Below, in pieces: positions 7,222 through 14,025 of a stretch of DNA of 15,166 nucleotides. The translations under genes and the position numbers were made by a program. Each line of letters opens with the position of its first letter. Positions within the stretch are counted from its first letter, which is position 1. The stretch covers positions 3,596 to 18,761 of the forward strand of contig DKBB01000288.1 in the NCBI GenBank assembly GCA_002451015.1, read 5' to 3'. The notes below the pieces were generated by a model. It saw only the letters and a list, made by a program, of their open reading frames with translations, was not told where the DNA came from and did no database searches. This stretch comes from Acidobacteria bacterium UBA6911 (GTDB taxonomy: Bacteria; Acidobacteriota; UBA6911).

Positions 7222-10200
7222 ATGAACCGTGCGGGGAAAGCTTGTCTCTTATGTGCAGTAGTGTTCATTATTGGTCTCATATTGGTACTCACAGGGGGGC
7301 GCGAAGCGGTTGAGGAACTCCCCGGGAAAAAACAAAGTAAATCCGGATTTGCGCAGATCCAGGTTCCCTTTATAGAAAATCAGGGGCAGGCTCCCGAGGA
7401 GGTGGCGTATTACGCTCAAACCCATGGGGGATCTTTCTATGTTACCGGCGATGGAGCTATGGTACTTGCCCTGCCCGGAAACAAGGATGGATCCGCGGGC
7501 ACAACCATAACTGAACGGATACTGGGAAATGACAATATTGCTCCCCGGGGCCAAAGCCGTGCCGAGACTGTTGTTAACATTTATGCGGGATCTCAACCTG
7601 AGGAGTGGCGAAAGAACCTTCCCTCCTATCGCTCCCTGGTCCTTGATGGTGTTGACGAGGGATTCGGTCTGGAACTGAAAGCTTACGGAAAGAATATCGA
7701 GAAGATATTCCGAGTCCATTCCCAACAAGACCCTTCTCTTATCCGCATCGGCATTGAGGGCGCCCTTGAAATCGATACCGGCGAAAAGGGCGATCTGGCT
7801 GTGCACACTCCCTATGGTCCTGTTACCTATTCACCTCCCGTTGCATACCAGGAGGTGGATGGCGACAGGCGGGCAGTGAAGGTCGCCTATGTTGTCCAGG
7901 GAACTTCCTATGGGTTTCAGGTTGGAGAGTACGATCGGAACCTGGATCTGGTCATCGACCCTCTCATTCAATCTACCTATGTAGGGGGAATGGGAAACGA
8001 TTCCATCGCGGCGGTGCAAATCCATCCGACATCGGGCAAGGTTTACCTCTGCGGTTCCACCAATTCCACCGGTTTCGGTCCCACGTACCTGAGCCAGACG
8101 GATAGCGATGCCTATGTAGCCCGGTTAAATGCTGCCCTGACATCCTTCGAACAGATCACGCGCCTGGAAGGATCGGGAAACGAATCCTGCCAGGACCTGC
8201 GGATCGATGGGACAACTGACAGAGTTTTTCTCATGGGAGACACGGATTCCACCGACTTTCCAGTTGTAAACGCCGCCCAGAGTGCCCCCGGCGGAGGCGA
8301 CGATACCTTTATAGCCTACCTGGACGCCGATCTCACCCTGGGATCGGCCACCTATCTTGGGGGGAGTAACAGGGACGACGCAGTAGACATGGCCCTGGAC
8401 GGGACGACGGGCGATCTTTACATCGTCGGGGATACCGAATCGGACAATTTCCCCACCACAGCGGGGGCTCCTCAGCCGAACCTGAGCGGCGTCAGTATAG
8501 GCCTCAGGGACGGCTTCGTGGTGCGCTACAACAGTGGACTGGCTGTGCAGATGGCCACCTATCTGGGCGGATCCCTGTATGAAGACATGGGAGCTGTATC
8601 CGTCCACCCCTCCTCGGGGGATATCTACGTCGCGGGAAGCACCAACTCCTTCAACCTTCCCGGCAGCAGCGGCGGAGCCCAGCCTTCCAATCACGGGGTG
8701 TACGATGCCTTTGTCGCCCGGTACAACAGCACCCTCACCACTCTTTTACAGACGAGTTATCTTGGAGGGGCCTCGGGCAGTGAAACCGATGTGAGCATGG
8801 AGATCCACCCCTCCACAGGAAAGATTTTTCTTATCGGGATAACTAACTCCTGGCTGAACAGCGATTTCCCCACAGTCAATGCCGTTCAGAGCACCTTCGG
8901 GGGATTGCCTACAGATCTTTTTGCCGCTGTTTTTAATGAAACCTTAACCACTATAGAAGTAGCAACCTACCTGGGCGGTGACGACCTGGAGGATGTCTTT
9001 CCGGGAAATATGGTCCTGACAGCAGGGGGTGTGTACCTCGCGGGTAATTCATCTTCCTCAGATCTGGCCTCCACTGATTTTGCCACAGGCGGCTTGTTCG
9101 TAGCCTCCTTCTCGGCTTCTCTCGACACTCTTAACCGGAACGTCTACCTTGGGGGGTATAGTGGATCCGGCATCCAGATGCACTCCAATGGGGACCTGTA
9201 TTTCGCAGGAGATGCGGGAGATGGTCTGCCCGGAACTACCGGGGGTGCCCAGGACCCTTTCGGCGGAGGGACGTATGATGCCTTCCTTATGTGTCTGAGC
9301 CCGGACCTTAACACTATAGTGCAGTCTACCTATCTTGGAGGGGCGGACAACGACCGATCCGCTCATATTGCCAAACCTCATATTGCCATCCACCCTCTGA
9401 CGGGCAACCTTTACATTGTAGGAAGCACCGGACCGGTGGGGCTGAATTCCTACGTGGAAGATTTCCCGGGCACCGATGGTGGGGCCCAACCCTCTTATGG
9501 AGGGACCGGGGACGGCTTCGTAGCCTATTTTGATCCTACGCTGGCCGCTACTTCAGTAACCTGTACGGACAGTGACGGCGATGGTTATAGTCTTGAAGGC
9601 GGAGACTGCGGGCCCGTGGACTGCGACGACACCGATCCGGACAACTATCCGGGGAACTCCGAGGTCTGTGACGGTCAGGACAACGACTGTGACACGTCCG
9701 TTGACGAAGGCTTGACCTTTGACGGAGACGGAGACGGCTACACATCCATTGGCTCCTGCGGGGGATTCGCCAATGACTGTGACGATGGCAACGCGGCAAT
9801 AAATCCGGGCGCCACCGAGGCGTGCAACGCGATAGATGATGATTGCAATGGCGTCGTTGACGATGGACTCCCCCTCAACATGTTCTATGCCGACAACGAT
9901 TCAGACGGTTACGGGGATGCCGGCACCTCGACCCAGGTGTGTCTCAGCACTCCGCCCTCGGGTTTTGTCACCGACGATACCGATTGCGACGATCACAACA
10001 GCGCCATTCACCCCGGCGCCACTGAGGCCTGTAACGGACTCGACGACGACTGCGACACCTCCGTTGACGAGGACCTTCCCCTCAATACCTACTATGCCGA
10101 CGCTGACGGAGATGGCTACGGTGATTTGCTTGCACCTCACGAAGTGTGCAACGATGCGGCACCTTTCGGCTATACCACCGACGATACTGACTGCGACGAC

Positions 10201-12012
10201 GGAAACGGCGCGGTGAATCCCGGCGGCACAGAGGTGTGCAACGACCTCATCGACCAGGATTGCGATACACTGATCGACTGCGACGATCCCGACTGCTCCG
10301 AAGACTTTGCCTGCGAGCAAGCCTCCGGTTGCTGGGATATCTTTGAAGTGGACGATGCTATCTACAGTGTGGATATCGCCCTAGACAGCAGCGACAACGT
10401 TCATATGTGCTATTTTGCGCCTAATACGGGTGGCTCGGGGGGGATCCTGCGATATGCCACGGGAGCGGCGGAAACACCGGTAGGATCCTGGTACCGCGAG
10501 GATGTCGGCTTTGTGAACGTGGATCCAGGTGCCCAATGCGCCATTGCCGCGGGTACGGACGGCAGTGTCCACATTGCTTACGTCCTGAAGAGTTTAGAAA
10601 GGCTCCTATACGCTTCCCGTGATACTTCAACGTGGGATGTACAGATTATAGAGGAGTCGGGTGTTGACGGTGAATGCGCCATTACCCTGGATTTGGACGA
10701 CCACCCCCACATCAGCTACCGTAAGAACCTGGGAGACACAGTGGAAGTCAGACATGCCTCTTATTTCCAAGACACATTGGCCTTTATTACCGAAACGGTT
10801 TTCAGTACCACAGAAGGTGTTTCTATGGGGATCTGGAACGATATAGCCGTTAGCTCTTCTAATACAATTTATATATCCTATAATGATGATTCCTTCGAAT
10901 GGGATTTCTATCAAGGCAGGAACAACAATCCTTTCGTTTTAAGGAAAATCGATGGAGTATGGGAAGAGTACACTTATCTGCGGTTCGGTAGTGTTCCCTC
11001 TATTCTTGGCTTTCCAAAACAGTTGGATTATGGTTATGGCAACCGTTTGAAACTGGATAGCTCCGGAGGCATCCACCAGTCATCAATTTTGCGAGGATTT
11101 GTTGATGAAGATATTGATCGTTATACCGTCAATAGAATTGTTTATGGTTACCTGGATAATCTGGCTGATCCTGATCCAGATTCAGAAAGACACCAGAACA
11201 TTGATGAGGTAGCCTCCGCTGAAGCCTCTATAGCCACAGAAGATATTTATCATGATCTTGCTGTCGATGATGAGGAAAACGCTCATATCGCATATTATGA
11301 TAAAACCAGTGGTTCTTTAAGATACGTTAAAGCCTATGGTAGTGAGTACTGGGACCCACCCTACAGCCAATACAGACCAGCCCATACTGAGATTATTGAT
11401 GATTCCGGGGACGCCGGCAGAAGTGCCACCATCGCAGTGGATTCAAATGGGGGAACACATATCGCCTATATTGTCGATGGAACGAAGGTCCGATATGCAA
11501 AAAAGAACGGGTGTGTTGGCCCCGTTCTAGCCCTATCTCCTTTGAGATGGCATTTTAATTTATTCCTGCGTAATGAGAAATATTTAAAAGCTCGACAAAA
11601 AGAATTTTATGTAAAGAATTTGGGAGACCAAAGTGTCAATTTGACAGGACTGAACCTTTCCGGCATCGGGATGGATTTTGGTAGTGAATCTTGCCTAAGT
11701 TCCGTCAGCTGCAAACAGCCAGAAGATGTGTCATCTTCAAATCCTCAAACACTTCAACCCGGCGAGGTTTATAGTTTCTATCTAGTTTATGCTCCGGATT
11801 CAATAGGTGCTACCGATGGACAATTAGAGGTACAGTATAACTCTGATACCATCATATCAGAACTAAGCGGAACTGGACTGATATCGGGCCCGGACAACTC
11901 TGGCTGCTGTGCACTTTCCAGCCCCGGTGAAAAGTTCGGGAAGGCTCCGGTCCTGGCTCTCGTCACTCTGGTGTTCGGCCTTTTATGGTGGAGACGGAAG
12001 CGCCTGGACTGA
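7222..12012 (+). CDS. Large secreted SBBP/MopE-repeat protein with Cys-type C-terminal sorting signal
   Basis: This 1596-aa exported protein probably ends up at the cell surface. Domains in order: signal peptide (about 1-30, CLLCAVVFIIGLILVL); an N-domain of the kind that precedes SBBP repeats (about 45-245, VPFIENQGQAPEEVAYYAQ); eight SBBP beta-propeller repeats (about 251-775, STYLGG...YIVGSTNS pattern); four MopE-type acidic metal-binding repeats (about 780-1032); seven blade-like repeats of the form IAVDSNGGTHIAY (about 1050-1430); and an immunoglobulin-like 'choice-of-anchor' domain (about 1435-1553). The C-terminus is SGCCALSSPGEKFGKAP, a hydrophobic segment (VLALVTLVFGLLWW) and RRKRLD, a tripartite sorting signal with Cys1562-Cys1563. 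I chose ATG 7222 over the in-frame GTG 7189 because GAGGAG (7211-7216) sits 5 nt upstream. It is first in an operon with a CPBP protease and an Lgt-like protein. GC content drops within the gene after about 10750. Its function is unknown; adhesion or metal-dependent surface binding is plausible. Confidence 0.88.
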   Translation: MNRAGKACLLCAVVFIIGLILVLTGGREAVEELPGKKQSKSGFAQIQVPFIENQGQAPEEVAYYAQTHGGSFYVTGDGAMVLALPGNKDGSAGTTITERILGNDNIAPRGQSRAETVVNIYAGSQPEEWRKNLPSYRSLVLDGVDEGFGLELKAYGKNIEKIFRVHSQQDPSLIRIGIEGALEIDTGEKGDLAVHTPYGPVTYSPPVAYQEVDGDRRAVKVAYVVQGTSYGFQVGEYDRNLDLVIDPLIQSTYVGGMGNDSIAAVQIHPTSGKVYLCGSTNSTGFGPTYLSQTDSDAYVARLNAALTSFEQITRLEGSGNESCQDLRIDGTTDRVFLMGDTDSTDFPVVNAAQSAPGGGDDTFIAYLDADLTLGSATYLGGSNRDDAVDMALDGTTGDLYIVGDTESDNFPTTAGAPQPNLSGVSIGLRDGFVVRYNSGLAVQMATYLGGSLYEDMGAVSVHPSSGDIYVAGSTNSFNLPGSSGGAQPSNHGVYDAFVARYNSTLTTLLQTSYLGGASGSETDVSMEIHPSTGKIFLIGITNSWLNSDFPTVNAVQSTFGGLPTDLFAAVFNETLTTIEVATYLGGDDLEDVFPGNMVLTAGGVYLAGNSSSSDLASTDFATGGLFVASFSASLDTLNRNVYLGGYSGSGIQMHSNGDLYFAGDAGDGLPGTTGGAQDPFGGGTYDAFLMCLSPDLNTIVQSTYLGGADNDRSAHIAKPHIAIHPLTGNLYIVGSTGPVGLNSYVEDFPGTDGGAQPSYGGTGDGFVAYFDPTLAATSVTCTDSDGDGYSLEGGDCGPVDCDDTDPDNYPGNSEVCDGQDNDCDTSVDEGLTFDGDGDGYTSIGSCGGFANDCDDGNAAINPGATEACNAIDDDCNGVVDDGLPLNMFYADNDSDGYGDAGTSTQVCLSTPPSGFVTDDTDCDDHNSAIHPGATEACNGLDDDCDTSVDEDLPLNTYYADADGDGYGDLLAPHEVCNDAAPFGYTTDDTDCDDGNGAVNPGGTEVCNDLIDQDCDTLIDCDDPDCSEDFACEQASGCWDIFEVDDAIYSVDIALDSSDNVHMCYFAPNTGGSGGILRYATGAAETPVGSWYREDVGFVNVDPGAQCAIAAGTDGSVHIAYVLKSLERLLYASRDTSTWDVQIIEESGVDGECAITLDLDDHPHISYRKNLGDTVEVRHASYFQDTLAFITETVFSTTEGVSMGIWNDIAVSSSNTIYISYNDDSFEWDFYQGRNNNPFVLRKIDGVWEEYTYLRFGSVPSILGFPKQLDYGYGNRLKLDSSGGIHQSSILRGFVDEDIDRYTVNRIVYGYLDNLADPDPDSERHQNIDEVASAEASIATEDIYHDLAVDDEENAHIAYYDKTSGSLRYVKAYGSEYWDPPYSQYRPAHTEIIDDSGDAGRSATIAVDSNGGTHIAYIVDGTKVRYAKKNGCVGPVLALSPLRWHFNLFLRNEKYLKARQKEFYVKNLGDQSVNLTGLNLSGIGMDFGSESCLSSVSCKQPEDVSSSNPQTLQPGEVYSFYLVYAPDSIGATDGQLEVQYNSDTIISELSGTGLISGPDNSGCCALSSPGEKFGKAPVLALVTLVFGLLWWRRKRLD
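9566..10319 (+). repeat. Four tandem MopE-type Asp/Cys-rich repeats inside the secreted protein
   Basis: Each unit of about 50-70 residues follows the plan DxDGDGYxD...DCDDxNxxxxPGxxExCNxxDDDC(D/N)xxxDExL. Recurrent words are CDDGNAAINPGATEACN and IDDDCNGVVDDGLPLN. The pattern matches the putative metal-binding motif of the MopE/PF11617 family, with DxDGDG loops that look calcium-binding. The last unit is modified and ends in extra DCDDPDC. The units are related at both nucleotide and protein level, suggesting duplication. Confidence 0.8.
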
Positions 12013-12024
12013 TATATTCGCAGA

Positions 12025-12696
12025 ATGGTTGAAGTACAGAATCAAAAGGGAGCTGTCAGCGCAACCTATTCGTGTCTGCTGGTTTTTATTATTGTGACAA
12101 CTACTGCGGCATTCCTCCGTCTGGGTAAATTCACACAGGCCTCCGTTCTTATCCCGGCCCTGTGGGGACTGGGGGCAGTGCTCCCACTGCGGGCCGGGGA
12201 GGGGCGGCTACTCACCTTCGGGCTTAAAACGCCTGGACTTCAAAAAAACATCCTGTATTTCCTTCTGTCTTCACTGATCGTTTTCCCTCTGTACTCCGCG
12301 GGCTTTTGGCTTTACATCCACTGGGGTTTCTTTCTGCCCGTCACCACGCCCTTTGAGGGTGTCTCCATTCCCCAATGGCTTCTCTATAATTTCCTGGCTG
12401 TGGCCCTCTTCGAGGAGCTTTTCTTCCGCGGATTCATCCAGGGGCGCTTCGAGAGTTTTGCAAGGGCACGCTTTCAGAAAGCCCTCGCCATTTTCTGGGT
12501 GCCCGTGGTCCTTTCGGCCTTTCTATTTGCCCTGGCTCATGTGGCGGTTTATTGGGACCCGCTGCGTCTGGCCGTTTTCTTTCCAGGCATATTCTTCGGA
12601 TGGCTGCGTGCGAAGACGGGTTCGCTGCTTGCCTCCATCCTCTCCCACGGAACCTCCAATCTGGTCTCCATGCTGCTCATAGGATCGGTGTCATGA
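12025..12696 (+). CDS. CPBP-family (Rce1-like) glutamic intramembrane protease, putative myxosortase-type sorting enzyme
   Basis: This 223-aa multi-pass membrane protein has the three signature motifs of CPBP/CAAX-type glutamic intramembrane proteases: FEELFFRG (E130, E131, R135), FALAH (F168...H172) and SHGTSN (H208...N212). The N-terminal half carries further hydrophobic segments, about 15-32, 40-56 and 77-98. Compact CPBP proteases like this are proposed to cut the Cys-containing C-terminal signals of MYXO-CTERM, JDVT-CTERM and Synerg-CTERM proteins. The gene starts 12 nt after a gene whose product ends in just such a signal, which makes that product its likely substrate. No good ribosome site is visible, suggesting translational coupling to the upstream gene. 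It overlaps the Lgt-like gene by ATGA. A maturation or bacteriocin-immunity CPBP role is less likely given this context. Confidence 0.88.
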   Translation: MVEVQNQKGAVSATYSCLLVFIIVTTTAAFLRLGKFTQASVLIPALWGLGAVLPLRAGEGRLLTFGLKTPGLQKNILYFLLSSLIVFPLYSAGFWLYIHWGFFLPVTTPFEGVSIPQWLLYNFLAVALFEELFFRGFIQGRFESFARARFQKALAIFWVPVVLSAFLFALAHVAVYWDPLRLAVFFPGIFFGWLRAKTGSLLASILSHGTSNLVSMLLIGSVS

Positions 12697-13406
12697 ACAA
12701 CATCATCTTCGGAGGGCTGGTCATCGGTGCGGTGTTTCTCGGGTGCGAACTGGCCTATTGGCGCGGCAAGAGGATGGGCCTGAACACCCGCTATGTCGTG
12801 GATGCCTCCCTGTGGGCTATTTTGGGGGGATTTGCCCTGTCTCACTTGGTGATGGTGGCAGTCTACCACCCGGATCTCCTGGTGAAAAACCCCATGTCAC
12901 TTTTCATGGTGTGGGGCGGGATGTCTTCTTTTGGAGGGTTTTTCGGAGGGATTGCCGGGATCTATATCTATTTGAAGCGCAAACAGGTGCCTATGCTCCC
13001 CTATTGCGAAGCCATTATGTTCGGCTTCGTGCCGGTTTGGATCCTGGGAAGGCTGGGCTGCACAATCACCTTCGATCACCCCGGGATACGCACCAACTTT
13101 TTTCTGGGCATGGCCGACAGCGCCGGCGTGGTGCGCCACAATCTGGGCTTTTACGAGATGCTCTGGACCGTAGTTATCACCGTCATCCTCTACAGCCTCC
13201 GGAATTACCGCCCTTTCCCCGGTTTCCACTCCGTCCTGGTCATCTTCCTGTACGCTCCGGTGCGTTTCTATCTCGACACCCTGCGCGTTGCCGATCCCCT
13301 CTACTTCGGCATGACCCCGGGGCAATACTTTTCCATCGCCCTGTTCCTGCTCGGCGCCATTCTTCTTTTCCGGGGATTACAGTCCTTAAGGAACCATATC
13401 TTGTGA
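12693..13406 (+). CDS. Divergent Lgt-family (prolipoprotein diacylglyceryl transferase-like) membrane protein
   Basis: This 237-aa polytopic inner-membrane protein has the Lgt fold and landmarks. It has WGGMSSFGGFFGG (about 74-86) and GRLGCTITFDHPG (about 119-131, including the conserved Arg at R120). RHNLGFYE (about 148-155) aligns with RHPSQLYE of housekeeping Lgt, and RFYLDTLR (about 191-198) supplies further conserved arginines. Housekeeping Lgt transfers diacylglycerol from phosphatidylglycerol to a lipobox cysteine. Here the catalytic His of the SFHGG motif (H103 in E. coli) is replaced by Phe80, and the Asn after GRxG by Cys123, so this is a specialised paralogue, altered or inactive. 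I chose ATG 12693 because it forms an ATGA overlap with the protease stop and has AGGA 8 nt upstream. As operon partner of a Cys-signal protein, it may lipidate that cysteine (inference). Confidence 0.85.
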   Translation: MNNIIFGGLVIGAVFLGCELAYWRGKRMGLNTRYVVDASLWAILGGFALSHLVMVAVYHPDLLVKNPMSLFMVWGGMSSFGGFFGGIAGIYIYLKRKQVPMLPYCEAIMFGFVPVWILGRLGCTITFDHPGIRTNFFLGMADSAGVVRHNLGFYEMLWTVVITVILYSLRNYRPFPGFHSVLVIFLYAPVRFYLDTLRVADPLYFGMTPGQYFSIALFLLGAILLFRGLQSLRNHIL

Positions 13407-13538
13407 CGGATGCAAGCATTGATTACAGGAGAACCTGCTGAAGGCTGAATCCGGAAAAACTAAAAAACAGTGTGATTTCCACTTAGCCCGCATTCCGGGA
13501 TCAGAAACGCTCAGGACTCGTGGCCGGAATAAGGATGA

Positions 13539-13832
13539 ACAAAGGCCACCCATCTGAACTTCAGAACAGCCTTTGAAACCGCGCGTCGAAATGCTAAATT
13601 AAAGGGCGTAACACCGCATGTTTTACGGAATACTTTTGCAAGTAGGCTGGTGATGAGGGGAGCCGATCTTCGGACGGTTCAGGATCTTGGAGGCTGGAAG
13701 GGCTTGAATATGGTTCAGAGATATGGACATTTCAGCCAGGAACATAAGCGGCAGACGATTGCACTGTTTGCAGAAAATTCCCCTTCGATTTTCACTACAC
13801 ACAAAGGAAACGCCGAACGCATTAAGCCGTAA
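13539..13832 (+). pseudogene. C-terminal remnant of a tyrosine recombinase/integrase
   Basis: The frame reads LNFRTAFETARRNAKLKG, then HVLRNTFASRLVMRGADLRT, then GGWKGLNMVQRYGHFSQEHK. These are the catalytic C-terminal half of a phage-type integrase with box-II HxxR, the Trp/His position (GGWK) and the nucleophilic Tyr (RYGHFS). The N-terminal half and the first catalytic Arg are missing. A TGA closes the frame at 13536-13538. The words MNKGHP in the next frame (from 13535) look like the preceding residues, which implies a frameshift. Normal family length is about 300-400 aa. It stops 20 bp before a tRNA-Arg-like gene, the classic integrase/tRNA arrangement. The gap 13407-13538 holds nothing else I can name. 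Confidence 0.75.
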
Positions 13833-13852
13833 ACATAAGAAAATAAAAGAGT

Positions 13853-13929
13853 GCGCCCATAGCTCAGGTGGATAGAGCATCTGCCTTCTAAGCAGAGGGT
13901 CGCAGGTTCGAGTCCTGCCGGTCCTACCA
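13853..13929 (+). tRNA. tRNA-Arg(UCU)-like gene with a poorly paired acceptor stem
   Basis: The cloverleaf core is intact: D stem GCTC/GAGC (13862-13865 and 13875-13878), anticodon stem TCTGC/GCAGA with loop CTTCTAA (anticodon TCT at 13887-13889), T stem GCAGG/CCTGC with loop TTCGAGT, and an encoded CCA at 13927-13929. The acceptor arms GCGCCCA (13853-13859) and CGGTCCT (13919-13925) give only three Watson-Crick pairs and one G-U pair. A normal partner would be close to TGGGCGC. The 3' acceptor end therefore looks replaced, and the gene may be non-functional. Confidence 0.72.
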
Positions 13930-13979
13930 TCTCTTCAACCCACTCCACTGGCTCTCCGCAGAAAATGGGGGGGCAGACC

Positions 13980-14025
13980 GAATCCCACCTCAGTTAATCA
14001 CAGAATCCCACCTCAGTTAAGCACA
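13980..14025. repeat. 23-bp tandem direct repeat at the transposase 3' end
   Basis: GAATCCCACCTCAGTTAA followed by TCACA (13980-14002) is repeated immediately as the same 18 bases followed by GCACA (14003-14025), 22 of 23 identical. The second copy contains the transposase stop codon. It probably marks one end of the insertion sequence or a transposase-binding site. The far end is outside the window. Confidence 0.7.

Noticed and set aside
9548..10320. Antisense and alternate-frame ORFs across the Asp-rich repeats
   Set aside because: The GAC/GAT-rich repeats leave other frames open and give Val/Ile- or Thr/Pro-rich translations. These are shadows of the real frame.
12552..12692. 47-residue N-terminal extension of the Lgt-like protein
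   Set aside because: It overlaps the end of the protease gene in another frame and adds no membrane or Lgt-like sequence. The ATGA-coupled ATG at 12693 begins directly with an Lgt-like first membrane segment.
13492..13529. ATTCCGG...CCGGAAT inverted repeat as a terminator after the cassette
   Set aside because: The 7-bp arms are separated by a loop of more than 20 nt and no T-tract follows.
13715..13948. Minus-strand ORF reading GPAGLEPATLCLEGRCSI
   Set aside because: It is the antisense translation of the tRNA-Arg region, a well-known kind of spurious ORF in bacterial annotation.
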